29,084 nucleotides of DNA from Elusimicrobia bacterium RIFOXYA2_FULL_47_53. Its GTDB lineage: Bacteria; Elusimicrobiota; Endomicrobiia; Endomicrobiales; XYA2-FULL-47-53. The stretch lies in contig MGVE01000002.1 in assembly GCA_001800315.1 (NCBI GenBank), positions 1-29,084 on the forward strand. The letters are read 5' to 3'. Numbering within the stretch: position 1 is the first letter of the stretch; each line of letters starts with the position of its first letter. The notes below the pieces were generated by a model, which did no database searches, had not been told where the DNA came from, and saw nothing but the letters and a program-made list of their open reading frames with translations. A program made the position numbers and the translations under genes. Positions 1 to 8,185 of the stretch are shown here, in pieces.

Positions 1-110
1 CAATAGCATTTCATCAATGTCTCTAAGAAGTGGATCCCAGACTACTACCTCTGGGATGACGACACAGAAAAAGTCTGTCATTCCCGACTGTATCCGCTAG
101 TATGACGACA
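1..110. repeat. Dispersed hairpin repeat, truncated by window edge
   Basis: The stretch matches 16449-16558 almost base for base. It holds the hairpin with arms ATCCCAGA and TCTGGGAT (about 36-58), followed by a second GTCATTCC...TATGAC element (78-107). The same composite recurs at 7970, 8331, 14155, 15759 and 16103. It is intergenic repeat DNA, not coding. Confidence 0.85.
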
Positions 111-128
111 CAAATAAGCTGTCGTTCA

Positions 129-212
129 CTTATCCCTTACCACTTACCGCTTATCCCTTACCACTTACCCCTTATCCCTTACCACTTACCACTTATCCCT
201 TACCCCTTACCA
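129..212. repeat. Heptanucleotide tandem array (CTTANNN)12
   Basis: Twelve consecutive 7-base units of form CTTANNN (CTTATCC, CTTACCA, CTTACCG and variants) also make four copies of a 21-base higher-order unit. The array directly follows GTCGTTCA, the same anchor used at 9508, 13122, 14742 and 16579. It lies between the dispersed repeat and the promoter candidate at 232. Confidence 0.85.
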
Positions 213-231
213 CTGAAAAATACTTTTCCAC

Positions 232-260
232 TTGACAGCATTTTTAAAATTTGTTAAATT
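232..260 (+). promoter_or_regulatory. Sigma-70-type promoter candidate for the 392-7525 operon
   Basis: A consensus -35 box TTGACA (232-237) is followed after 17 bases by TAAATT (255-260), which matches four of six bases of the -10 consensus. It sits 131 bases before the first gene of the operon, and no other good -35 box was seen nearby. The -10 is weak, so this is a candidate only. Confidence 0.45.
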
Positions 261-292
261 CTCGGCATTGCAGTTGTTGTCCATTCCAAACA

Positions 293-323
293 GGGGGTAA
301 CGGGGTTGGGGGAAACGCGGGGG
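293..323 (+). promoter_or_regulatory. G-quadruplex motif in operon leader
   Basis: Four runs of G occur in a row: five (293-297), four (302-305), five (308-312) and five (319-323). The loops are TAAC, TT and AAACGC. This satisfies the usual G4 rule on the sense strand. It lies between the promoter candidate and the start codon at 392, so it would be in the mRNA leader. A role in control is inference. Confidence 0.5.
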
Positions 324-391
324 CGCGGAGTCGCAGCATATCTGTCAGGCTCACCTTCTAAATTTCATTCAGTAAAACCCAAGATTATTTC

Positions 392-1555
392 ATGGGTAAA
401 CGCTTTGCGGCAATACTAATTGCTTTGCCGCTATTTTTTTCGTTTGCGATTTCCGCGGAACAGATCTCTGCAGATTCCAGCATTTCTGTTTTCAGCGACC
501 TCGGCCCGTTTGAAGTAGCCGTATCGTCTGACTGGCTAACCGCGACCATACTATTTGCGCCTTCGGACACGGGTGAAAAGAAATCCGCTGACACCATAAT
601 CGCTCTTCAGCGGGGGCTCTTCTACCTGCTTGACCCAAACCTCTCTTCTCTGCCGAAATTTCTGACATGGATGCATACCCCGTATTTTGTAAACATACCC
701 GACGAAGCAAATATTGATTTCAGCGTAGTCTATTATGACCAGTACGGCAACGCGCCTTCAGCCGGCTATCCGAAAGCCGTATACTGGCCTGTCGGAACTC
801 TGGACTATACAACGCTTCAGCTTGAGGATGCCGGAACAAGCGGGACCGGCACTCTGTATAAAATAACTGCCTCTCTGCCGGTGGGGGCGTATTACTACAA
901 ATACTGCGTGAGAAATGACCAGCTCGCGAACGATTATGAGCTTGCGATAAGTTCTTTTGTGGTTTCTAAAAGGCCCCGCAACATTGAAAGCATATCGCTC
1001 TCAAAAGACGCTGTTATCTCTAACGCGAAACTGCTGATAAGCTGGCAGGCCCAGGACCCGCAGGGCGCCGAACTGACTTATAAACTATATCTTGGCAAAT
1101 CACCTGAAACAATGACCCTCTTATATGAGGGAACAACGGCCTGCTACGAAATCTGCGAACTACTCTACGCCCAGGACTATTACTGGCAGGTTGAGGCGGT
1201 AAACTCCTTTGGAGTATCCTCCAAAAGCCAGGTCTACAAGTTTTCCACGATCCTTAAAGTAAGCAAAGCTTTTAACTATCCTAATCCGTTCAACCCTCAC
1301 AGAGAAATAACTAATTTCGTTTTTAATATGGTCCTCTCCGGATACGCGGAAATAAGCGTATTCACCGAGCTCGGCGACCTGTGCTGGCAGAAAACCTTTG
1401 AAAATCTCTCCGCCGGCGCCAACGAAGCCCCCTATGACGGGAAGGATGATTTTCAGAAGGTTTTGTTCAACGGCAGCTATGTGTGTGTTATCAAAAAAAA
1501 CTACAACGACGGAACCGGGGAAACAGATAAATGCAGGCTCTTAATAATAAAATAA
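392..1555 (+). CDS. Exported Fn3 protein with FlgD-like C-terminal domain
   Basis: Hypothetical exported protein of 387 residues. A signal peptide is clear: MGKR, a hydrophobic core, then likely cleavage after AISA (residue 22). Residues 25-190 match nothing I recognise but look all-beta. Residues about 195-288 look like a fibronectin type III domain (LLISWQAQDPQGAELTYKLY, later YYWQVEAVNSFG). Residues 292-387 contain NYPNPFNP and a GTY-like ending, the pattern of FlgD Ig-like or Por-secretion-tail domains in surface proteins of many diderm phyla. It is first in the operon and overlaps the next gene by 25 bases. No strong ribosome binding site precedes ATG 392. Its link to the pilus genes is positional only. 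Confidence 0.75.
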   Translation: MGKRFAAILIALPLFFSFAISAEQISADSSISVFSDLGPFEVAVSSDWLTATILFAPSDTGEKKSADTIIALQRGLFYLLDPNLSSLPKFLTWMHTPYFVNIPDEANIDFSVVYYDQYGNAPSAGYPKAVYWPVGTLDYTTLQLEDAGTSGTGTLYKITASLPVGAYYYKYCVRNDQLANDYELAISSFVVSKRPRNIESISLSKDAVISNAKLLISWQAQDPQGAELTYKLYLGKSPETMTLLYEGTTACYEICELLYAQDYYWQVEAVNSFGVSSKSQVYKFSTILKVSKAFNYPNPFNPHREITNFVFNMVLSGYAEISVFTELGDLCWQKTFENLSAGANEAPYDGKDDFQKVLFNGSYVCVIKKNYNDGTGETDKCRLLIIK

Positions 1556-3351
1556 AACATATTGTTCCGGTCCTGGCATTCCTGCTTGCGGCCGCGGCGC
1601 CTCACTCTCTGGCCCTTGGGGGCAGAGCCAATTATCTCTCTCACGGCCCTTCGGCCGCGGCTTTCGGACGCGGTGAAACAGCCTGCTCGGCTATCGGAGA
1701 GCAGGCCGCCTGGTTTTACAATCCTTCCCTGTTGACGCCGGCATCAGGGCCGGCGGCCTATCTGTCCCATTTTCTTCTCTATGAGGGCAGTTATTACAGC
1801 TTTGCTTCGGCAAGCCTGCCGGTAAAAAAATTCGGCTTTGCTGTTTCAGCTTTAAATTTAAGAAGCGGCGATATTGAATTGAGAAATAATATATACGACC
1901 TGCCGGTTGTCATTCAAACAAACCAGTCCGCGTTTATGCTTTCTTTTTCAGGTGAACTTAAAAAGCATTTTGCCGTCAGGTACGGCGTCAACGCAAAATA
2001 TTTGTATATGAATTTAAACAATAAAACCGCCGGAGCTATAGCCGCGGACGCAGGCGTATCAAAAAGGGTGGAATCTCTTAAAATATTTGGGTCCAAATGC
2101 GTTCTTGACTCCGGTATTTCGGTTTCCAATGCTCTCGCGCCAACGCTTACCCTGATAAACGATTCCGAAACCTATCCCGCAATCTATAAAGCGGGCGCGG
2201 CGCTTAAAATACCTACAATCCTGCGTGTTTACAGCTTTGATTATCTTTCAGTATACGCGGATCTGGCCCTGGAAGAGAATCTCTTAAACTACTATGCCGG
2301 ATTGGAATACTCTTTAAGCGGAATGCTGTTCCTGAGAGGCGGAACATACAAAAATCACTATACCGCGGGGCTTGGCTACAAAAATGGCAGCATACAGTTA
2401 GATTATTCTTTTGACCTCGGGCCGTTCGCGGGTTTTAATAAATTGTCGCTGGCATACCTGTTTAAGTCAAATGCCTCAAAAAAGGAAATTCCGCGCCTCA
2501 AAACGAAAGGGGAACTGCTTTTAATGAAAGAGGCCAAAAAAGCTCTCAAGGAAGCGGAAAAAATAAAAGCCGGCCAGGATAGAGACATAAACTCAATGTT
2601 CAGATCAGCCAGGAAGGATTACGATAACAAGCGCTACCTTAAAGCGGGCGATAAATTCAGCGAAATTGTGATAAAGTACCCGGACTGCGAGAGCGCTAAG
2701 GAGTACTTTGAAAAAATTAACAGCCAGATGGAAGACAAATCACGAGACATGGGTACCAGCAACTTTGAAGAGCTTTCGTACGCCAAGGGGTATTTAAATT
2801 ATCGCCGCAAACAGCTCAGCGAGGCGATAAACGAATGGGAAAAGGTTTTACAGATCAATTTTAAGAGAACCGAACTTGACGAATACCTTCTGCAGGCAAA
2901 AGCTTTCCTGAAAGACGCTGAAAAACAGGCTCTTGAAAAGCAAGCGGAAGATGCCGTCTCCGCGCTTTATAACGACGGTACCGCAGAATTTGATAAAAAT
3001 AACTACATAGCCTGCATTAAAAAAATGGAGGCGATTGAAACCCTCTGCAGGGAAAAACCGTTTGCAAAGGCGGTTGACTGGAGCAGGCAGGCTCATGACC
3101 TTATAAACAAATGTCTCACTCTGCTTTCCAAAACGGTTGCGAAAAAAACAAAATCACCGTCAGAATCGGAGCAGGTACAGCCGGAAACCGAGATAGACAC
3201 GGCGGGCGCGGACAAAAAATATAACGAGGGGCTGGTTTTCTACGCGCAGGGCAAGCTTTTTGAGGCTCAGAAAGCCTGGGAGATAGCTCTGCGGATGAAC
3301 CCAGCCCATGAAAAAGCCGCCAAGGCCATAGACAGGATTCAGCAGCAATAA
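1531..3351 (+). CDS. PorV/UPF0164-like outer-membrane barrel with C-terminal TPRs
   Basis: 606 residues. A signal peptide ends near SLA (residue 29). The mature start, with GGRANYLSHGPSAAAFGRG and then WFYNPSLL, follows the pattern of PorV/UPF0164/OMPP1-type outer-membrane barrels (small-residue-rich GAR...A.GG...YNPA start). Alternating aromatic strands continue to about residue 320. A Lys/Glu-rich helical hinge (330-355) leads into TPR-like helices (about 360-606), ending in YNEGLVFYAQGKLFEAQKAW and ALRMNPAHEKA. Tad loci usually encode a TPR lipoprotein (TadD) that assists the secretin; this barrel-TPR protein could fill that role, but that is inference. The start at 1531 lies inside the end of the previous gene, which suggests translational coupling. 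Confidence 0.7.
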   Translation: MQALNNKIKHIVPVLAFLLAAAAPHSLALGGRANYLSHGPSAAAFGRGETACSAIGEQAAWFYNPSLLTPASGPAAYLSHFLLYEGSYYSFASASLPVKKFGFAVSALNLRSGDIELRNNIYDLPVVIQTNQSAFMLSFSGELKKHFAVRYGVNAKYLYMNLNNKTAGAIAADAGVSKRVESLKIFGSKCVLDSGISVSNALAPTLTLINDSETYPAIYKAGAALKIPTILRVYSFDYLSVYADLALEENLLNYYAGLEYSLSGMLFLRGGTYKNHYTAGLGYKNGSIQLDYSFDLGPFAGFNKLSLAYLFKSNASKKEIPRLKTKGELLLMKEAKKALKEAEKIKAGQDRDINSMFRSARKDYDNKRYLKAGDKFSEIVIKYPDCESAKEYFEKINSQMEDKSRDMGTSNFEELSYAKGYLNYRRKQLSEAINEWEKVLQINFKRTELDEYLLQAKAFLKDAEKQALEKQAEDAVSALYNDGTAEFDKNNYIACIKKMEAIETLCREKPFAKAVDWSRQAHDLINKCLTLLSKTVAKKTKSPSESEQVQPETEIDTAGADKKYNEGLVFYAQGKLFEAQKAWEIALRMNPAHEKAAKAIDRIQQQ

Positions 3352-3365
3352 TTATCGGAGGAGCG

Positions 3366-3779
3366 ATGAAAAAATACTTTTATTTTTGCGTAACCGCGCT
3401 GGTTTCAGCGCTGATATTTGCTGGCTGCCAGAACAATAATTCCACGCTTGAGGATACCGTGACCTTCAAAGGATCAGTTTCTCTTGGACAAGTTATCGTT
3501 GACGCAAACGGCAACCAGACAATTACCGTAACAGGCGCGGCGCCAAACGCCGCTGTTGTGTGCGAAAATACCGGTGACTCGGTAAAATCAGCCTCTGACG
3601 GGAGCTACACGCTGAAGGCGAAAGCGGTAAGGCAGTTCACGGCGCTTAATGCCGAAACCTACACGCTCTCGGCTTTTGATCAAAATGGCGGAGACGAGAA
3701 GATAACAGTTTCAGGAAAACCCGGCGAGACTGTAAATGTGCGCGGTTTTATTTTATACAAGCATACGGAGGATAAATGA
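3366..3779 (+). CDS. Small lipoprotein with beta-sandwich-like domain
   Basis: 137 residues. The signal sequence ends in the lipobox FAGC, with Cys at about residue 20, so it should be lipid-anchored. The rest (VTFKGSVSLGQVIVDANG, then DGSYTLKAKAV and GETVNVRGFILYK) resembles a carboxypeptidase-regulatory or Ig-like beta sandwich, but I do not recognise a named family. A strong Shine-Dalgarno, GGAGGAG, precedes ATG 3366. The stop overlaps the ATG of the secretin gene (ATGA), so the two are probably translated together. A pilotin-like job for the neighbouring secretin is plausible but not shown. Confidence 0.75.
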   Translation: MKKYFYFCVTALVSALIFAGCQNNNSTLEDTVTFKGSVSLGQVIVDANGNQTITVTGAAPNAAVVCENTGDSVKSASDGSYTLKAKAVRQFTALNAETYTLSAFDQNGGDEKITVSGKPGETVNVRGFILYKHTEDK

Positions 3780-4528
3780 AATTCCGCTATATCTGTGTTA
3801 CCGCGGCGATAATACTTTTGCCCTTAAAAACCCAAAAAGCTTACTGCGAGGAGATGGTTGAAGTCTCCGTTGAAATAACCGAAGTTAACAACAATAAAGC
3901 CCATGAGCTGGGCGTTGAGTGGCCCTCTGCGATTAAAACTGGCGAAGTCATGTGGAGTGCTTCCAATAGGCTGCCGGCGGCTCTTCCGGAGGTGCCTTCA
4001 ATTATAAAAGTCGGCGACTGGGCCAGGTTTACCGAGCTGACCGCAACGCTTAATTTCCTTCAGCAGAAGGGCGCGGCGCAGATTCTTTCCAAGCCCAAGA
4101 TTCTGACAAAATCCGGAACGACCGCGAAGTTTCTTGTGGGAGGACAGTTCCCGGTCACGGCCGTGGGAGCAACCACAAGCAGCATAGAGTGGAAAGACTT
4201 CGGAATAAAAACCGAAGTCACTCCCAGAATTATGGCTGATCAGCAGATAGACCTGGTGCTGACAACCGAAGTAAGCAGGATAGACGCGTCCCAGATGGTC
4301 AATAATTATCCGGTAATAACAACCAGGCAGTCCACATCAAGCGTGAAAGTGAAAAGCGGGCAGACGATATCTCTCGCGGGAATGATTGAGACAAAAAATG
4401 AAAATTTCAGGTCCGGTATTCCGCTTCTTTGCGACCTTCCGGTTTTAGGATACCTGTTCAGCAAGGAAACCTCAAAAGAAACAAAGACAAATGTAATTAT
4501 TTTCGTGACTCCGAGAATTGTGGACTAA
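3776..4528 (+). CDS. Short secretin (type II/III secretin C-domain), Tad pilus
   Basis: 250 residues with a signal peptide (MKFRYICVTAAIILLPLK, cleavage near residue 25). The mature protein begins almost at once with VEVSVEITEVNNNKAHELG, the opening of the secretin core domain. It runs through LSKPKILTKSG and TEVTPRIM to the family signature, PLLCDLPVLGYLFS and NVIIFVTPRIVD. It should form the outer-membrane pore of the Tad pilus, like CpaC/RcpA. It is short: CpaC/RcpA proteins are usually about 400-500 residues, with N-terminal periplasmic ring domains that are absent here. The start overlaps the lipoprotein stop, and the end abuts the CpaF gene. CpaC is the nearest named family. Confidence 0.85.
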   Translation: MKFRYICVTAAIILLPLKTQKAYCEEMVEVSVEITEVNNNKAHELGVEWPSAIKTGEVMWSASNRLPAALPEVPSIIKVGDWARFTELTATLNFLQQKGAAQILSKPKILTKSGTTAKFLVGGQFPVTAVGATTSSIEWKDFGIKTEVTPRIMADQQIDLVLTTEVSRIDASQMVNNYPVITTRQSTSSVKVKSGQTISLAGMIETKNENFRSGIPLLCDLPVLGYLFSKETSKETKTNVIIFVTPRIVD

Positions 4529-4529
4529 T

Positions 4530-5567
4530 ATGAAAGAACTGGCTGTAATCAACGAGCTTTTAAACGACGATAGCGTCACAGAAATAATGATAAACGGACT
4601 TTCGGGCGTTTACATTGAAAGAGCCGGCAAACTGCTGTTAAGCGATGTTTGTTTTTCAGATTCAAAAGCGATAAATGAGCTCGCGCAGGGGATATTAGCT
4701 TCGTGCGGCAAAGCGCTTAACCCTTCCAAACCTTTTGCCGACGCAAGGCTTGCGGACGGTTCCAGGGTAAATATCGTCCTGCCTCCTCTTTCCGTGAGCG
4801 GGCCGCTGATCACCATAAGAAAGTTCTCAAAGAATATGCTCTCCGCCGACGATCTGGTCAACCGGTCGGCCTGCAGCGCGAATATGCTTGAGTTTCTGAA
4901 GTTCTGCGTCTCCTCAAGACAGAACATAGTTGTTTCCGGAAGCACGGGCTCAGGCAAAACCACTTTATTAAACCTGCTTTCCTCGTTTATAAGCGAAGGC
5001 CAGAGAATAATAACCATAGAAGACACCGCGGAACTCCAAATCAGGCAGAAACATACCTGTCGTCTTGAGTCAAAAACTTCCGCTGAAAACGGAACCGGTG
5101 TATCCATAAGGGAACTGGTAGTAAACGCTCTGCGCATGAGGCCGGACAGAATTATTGTGGGAGAGTGCCGCGCCGGCGAAGCCCTTGATATGCTGCAGGC
5201 AATGAACACAGGCCACGATGGCTCTATGACTACCGCGCACGCGAACTCGCCGAGAGACTGCCTTAAAAGGCTTGAGATAATGACTTTGATGGCCGGCTAC
5301 GACCTGCCTGTTAAGGCGGTGCGCGAAATCATTTCGTCAGCGGTTGACATTATTGTGCAGACGGCCCGCGCAAAGGACGGTTCCAGAAAAATAATAAGCG
5401 TCTCTGAAGTAACCGGCATGGAGGGAGATACCGTCACCTTATCCAAAATATTTGAGTTCAAAGACGAAGATGGTGTGGGATCTTTCGCCGCCACCGGAAC
5501 TATTCCTTCCTTTCTTGAAGCCCAGAGGCAAAAAGGAACGGCGATAGATATGGCGGTGTTCAGGTGA
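4530..5567 (+). CDS. CpaF/TadA-type secretion ATPase (stand-alone copy)
   Basis: 345 residues from ATG 4530, one base after the secretin stop. A TTG four codons earlier is less likely. It belongs to the CpaF/TadA branch of VirB11-like hexameric ATPases that power Tad pilus assembly at the inner membrane. Walker A is GSTGSGKT (137-144). The acidic and Walker B region is MRPDRIIVGECRAGE (about 203-217), followed by the histidine box AMNTGHDGSMTTAHANS. The N-terminal extension common in CpaF is missing; the protein begins at the LLNDDSVTEIMINGLS segment. It is a paralogue of the C-terminal half of the fused protein at 10415. The stop overlaps the GTG start of the next gene. Confidence 0.9.
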   Translation: MKELAVINELLNDDSVTEIMINGLSGVYIERAGKLLLSDVCFSDSKAINELAQGILASCGKALNPSKPFADARLADGSRVNIVLPPLSVSGPLITIRKFSKNMLSADDLVNRSACSANMLEFLKFCVSSRQNIVVSGSTGSGKTTLLNLLSSFISEGQRIITIEDTAELQIRQKHTCRLESKTSAENGTGVSIRELVVNALRMRPDRIIVGECRAGEALDMLQAMNTGHDGSMTTAHANSPRDCLKRLEIMTLMAGYDLPVKAVREIISSAVDIIVQTARAKDGSRKIISVSEVTGMEGDTVTLSKIFEFKDEDGVGSFAATGTIPSFLEAQRQKGTAIDMAVFR

Positions 5568-5746
5568 ACGCGCTAAAGCGTTTTATTTATGAAGAGGATG
5601 CCCAGGCCATGGTTGAATTCGCTCTGGTCGCCCTGATTCTTGTTTCTGCCTCCTACGGCGCGATTAAACTTTTTTCCGGCGCGTGGAAGGGAAAATACAA
5701 TTTAATCAAAAATACAAGAAGCGGAAGCGCGGGAGCCCTGCCTTGA
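5564..5746 (+). CDS. Flp-type minor pilin
   Basis: 60 residues, starting at GTG 5564 inside GTGA with the upstream stop. A short charged leader ends EEDA, followed by QAMVEFALVALILV and a single hydrophobic helix. This matches the Flp prepilin pattern (cleavage before X4-E-Y/F), with Glu at +5 and Phe at +6. The residue before the cleavage site is Ala rather than the usual Gly. It is longer at the C-terminus and more basic than the second pilin at 9000, so I call it a minor or variant pilin. It would need a prepilin peptidase not seen in this window. Confidence 0.75.
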   Translation: MNALKRFIYEEDAQAMVEFALVALILVSASYGAIKLFSGAWKGKYNLIKNTRSGSAGALP

Positions 5747-6270
5747 AACGCGCGAACAGCAGAGGGCAGGCATTAGTGGAATCCCTTTTAATTGCCGTAA
5801 TCCTGACGGCAGCCGTTTTCGCGGCGTTTCAGCTCTGCGTGATCGCCGTAAACGATATGATATTTAACGAGGCTGCCTTCGCTGCCATGAGGTCAGCTGC
5901 CGTCTCGCAGGGCCATGAGCATGCTGAAAAACAGGCTCGCGCGACGGCAAAAATGATTCTACTGCCTCATTTTGCCGCCTCGTCAAACAACCTGGTGAAC
6001 TATTCCGTCCGGCTTTGGGACAACGAGCCGCTCGGGAAAAATATGCTTGACCATTCGGGAACACCGGTGATTAAGTGCAACACGAATATAGAATACTCAA
6101 CAAAAATAATGTTCGCGTCCCTTATTAAGCCGTTCCACAATTTCAGTTTTTTCAGCGGAGGAAATCCGCTGATTTCGCAGACAGCGCGGGCGCGGCTTAT
6201 ACAGTCGCCGGATAGAGATTATTATTATAAAGCCTTCCCGGGCGCGGATAATTTCACCAATGAAAAATAG
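5743..6270 (+). CDS. TadE-like pseudopilin
   Basis: 175 residues if it starts at TTG 5743, which overlaps the previous stop as TTGA and has GGGAG about eight bases upstream. An in-frame ATG at 5683 would add a Lys/Arg-rich segment read from inside the pilin gene and is less likely. The N-terminus SRGQALVESLLIAVILTA has Gly at -1 and Glu at +5 of a type-IVc prepilin-like site, then one membrane helix. The periplasmic part (AAMRSAAVSQGHEHAEKQAR onward) resembles TadE proteins, minor pseudopilins of the Tad system. It overlaps the next gene by 11 bases. Confidence 0.8.
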   Translation: MKRANSRGQALVESLLIAVILTAAVFAAFQLCVIAVNDMIFNEAAFAAMRSAAVSQGHEHAEKQARATAKMILLPHFAASSNNLVNYSVRLWDNEPLGKNMLDHSGTPVIKCNTNIEYSTKIMFASLIKPFHNFSFFSGGNPLISQTARARLIQSPDRDYYYKAFPGADNFTNEK

Positions 6271-7525
6271 TCTTATTCCGTTGAACAAATACATTATGGC
6301 AGTCATTAAGAAGCGCTACCGGTTATGCAACGACGAAGAATCATTTTTATCGCTGAATTGCAAAATTCCTCAAAGCGGCAAAAAATGCGAGTTGCCAGGT
6401 ACTGCGAAAATTAAAAATAAGGGTTCGGGCCAGGTTATGCCCTATTTTCTCATTATGATGGTTGTTCTCATAATTTCCTGGGCCATGCTTTTAAACATCG
6501 CTAAACTGCTTCGCGACAGAATGGTTATGCAGAACGCCGCGGATAACGCCGCCATTTCCGTAGCGGTTTACAAGGCGCGCGTACTAAACACCCTGGGCAA
6601 AATGAACTATCTTATAGCCTGCGCTCTTTACGGCGGCGAAAACGGACTGTTGTCGTACCATGAATACGCGGCGCTCGTAACACCTACAGGCTGGCCGGCG
6701 GGCCTGCCGCTACCGGCTTATCCCATGGGCGGCTTTACGCCGGATTACGATCCGCCCGGCAGCGGGGCTCCGGACAGCCAGAAAAAAGTCACAGGACTGC
6801 TGGATGCCTCAGGGGTATGGGGAGATACAACACAGGTTTCAATAGTAAGAAAATCCGTAAAGTCCATCGTCAGCCTGCAGAATACCCTCATGGCGCCGTT
6901 TGACAAAAAAGGTGTTTTTCTAAGCATTTTAGCCTCAGAGATCGCCCGAAGGCAGGAAAAAAACTCATCCGGCGCTTTTGTTGCCTGCGATTTCGCGGTT
7001 GTCAACAAAGGGTATGAACTGGGCCTTTTGAGAAATAGAAACGGTATTGAATACAACCGCTCAAAAAAACTTGAATCTATTGAAGCTTTTCTGGCGAAAA
7101 AAGCTATCACCTTTGTCCTTAACGCCATAAATATTCCGGTTGAAGTTAAAGAGGTGTTTAAGTCAGAGTCCTGGGCGCAGGATAGGGATTCATGGCTTTA
7201 CGCTGACAGGGAATCATTCGCGAGGAATCAAAAGGTTGTCGTCACGGCCTTCAAGAAGAGTTCTTCTGAATCCTCCAATGGCTACCCGATATTCGGCAGT
7301 TGGCTTGGCATCAGCAATCCATTTTATACTACTAATGCGGCGGCCGGGCTTTATAACACCGGGTACAAAGCAAAAGGAAAAGACACGGGCGGCTCAATGT
7401 TCCCGCTTGAGAAAAACGGACAGCCATCAAACAAGATTTCGCGTGTCATTATAGATTACAAACGGGCGGAAAAAGGCGGCTGGGATGCCCATCTTGTTCC
7501 CATAGGCGGGATTTTCAAGCATTAA
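6260..7525 (+). CDS. TadG-like pilus assembly protein
   Basis: 421 residues. A cytoplasmic segment of about 55 residues precedes SGQVMPYFLIMMVVLIISWA and the conserved stretch MQNAADNAAISVAVYKARVL, typical of TadG-like proteins. The Glu +5 of true prepilins is absent here (QVMPY), as in many TadG-like proteins. The C-terminal 300 residues are periplasmic and resemble no domain I can name; no von Willebrand A motif was seen, although some TadG proteins have one. It is the last gene of the tight operon; repeat DNA begins straight after the stop. An alternative start is ATG 6296. Confidence 0.75.
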   Translation: MKNSLIPLNKYIMAVIKKRYRLCNDEESFLSLNCKIPQSGKKCELPGTAKIKNKGSGQVMPYFLIMMVVLIISWAMLLNIAKLLRDRMVMQNAADNAAISVAVYKARVLNTLGKMNYLIACALYGGENGLLSYHEYAALVTPTGWPAGLPLPAYPMGGFTPDYDPPGSGAPDSQKKVTGLLDASGVWGDTTQVSIVRKSVKSIVSLQNTLMAPFDKKGVFLSILASEIARRQEKNSSGAFVACDFAVVNKGYELGLLRNRNGIEYNRSKKLESIEAFLAKKAITFVLNAINIPVEVKEVFKSESWAQDRDSWLYADRESFARNQKVVVTAFKKSSSESSNGYPIFGSWLGISNPFYTTNAAAGLYNTGYKAKGKDTGGSMFPLEKNGQPSNKISRVIIDYKRAEKGGWDAHLVPIGGIFKH

Positions 7526-7668
7526 CAGTCCAGGCGTGGCAAGCGCCGATGACACAGTGGCTGAAAGCAATCTCGCAGTTAAATGGTTTTGTAGCTGCGC
7601 AGCTTGCTGCGCGTTCCGTAAAGTTCGTCGTTCCCGAACCGTTCTGTCGGGAATCCCGACACCTGATT

Positions 7669-7700
7669 TTAACTTTCTTTGGGTGCGCAAAGAAAGTTAA
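7669..7700. repeat. Perfect 12-bp hairpin
   Basis: The arms TTAACTTTCTTT (7669-7680) and AAAGAAAGTTAA (7689-7700) pair without mismatch around an 8-base loop, GGGTGCGC. No T-run follows, so it is not a standard terminator on the plus strand. From memory, it resembles a widespread bacterial dispersed element. Confidence 0.7.
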
Positions 7701-7786
7701 TAAAGAAAGGCGACGCCTCACCATCTCGGCGTCCTCATGGAAGTCCGCACTTATTCGTGCGGACATTCGCCACCCGCGAGCCATTC

Positions 7787-7874
7787 GCAAAAGTATTTTA
7801 GGCAGTCTTGCAAACTCCCTGCCTTGCCGGCAGGTCAAACAGGCAAGACTGAAGGCCTCCAAAAATACTTTTGC
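7787..7874. repeat. Long imperfect inverted repeat
   Basis: GCAAAAGTATTTT plus CAGTCTTGC (7787-7811) is mirrored by GCAAGACTG plus AAAAATACTTTTGC (7843-7874), with a 7-base bulge in the right arm. A smaller CCTGCC/GGCAGG hairpin lies in the loop. The whole could fold as a cruciform. Confidence 0.65.
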
Positions 7875-7936
7875 TCATAATCGGCTCGGAAGGGGGTATA
7901 AAAACAAAAAGCACCTTATAAACTTAAAGTCACAAA
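7875..7936. repeat. Dispersed element E, copy 1
   Basis: About 60 bases with GGCTCGGAAGGGGGTATAAA near the start and AGTCACAAA at the end. They match 14417-14477 with few differences. Both copies are followed at once by a GTCAT element, so it is a conserved neighbour within the repeat clusters. Confidence 0.65.
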
Positions 7937-8185
7937 AGCCGTCATTCCAGAGTGGTTCTGCCTGGAATCCATAACAATGGCATTTTGTTAATGACTTAAA
8001 GAAATGGATCCCAGACTACTGCCTCTGGGATGACGCAAAATAAAAAAAGGCTGTCGTTGCGAGGAGTGCAACGACGAAGCAATCTCGGCGTAAACTGCGA
8101 GATCGCCACGCTACGCTCGCGAAGACAACAAAAGTGTCGTCATCCTGGAGCGAAGCGAAGGATCTCTTTTGTTGTCATTCCTGCA

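Noticed and set aside
129-212. CRISPR array
   Set aside because: The repeats are contiguous 7- and 21-base units with no unique spacers, and there are no cas genes.
285-350. Cyclic-di-GMP (GEMM) riboswitch in the operon leader
   Set aside because: GGGGGAAACGC and GGGGCGCGGAG loosely recall GEMM motifs, but the conserved GGCAAACC and GGACGCAAAGCC segments are absent; the G-run pattern is better explained as a quadruplex motif.
4610-5209. 199-codon minus-strand open frame
   Set aside because: Antisense shadow of the CpaF gene. A similar 208-codon shadow lies opposite the second CpaF domain (11479-12105), as expected from shared codon pattern.
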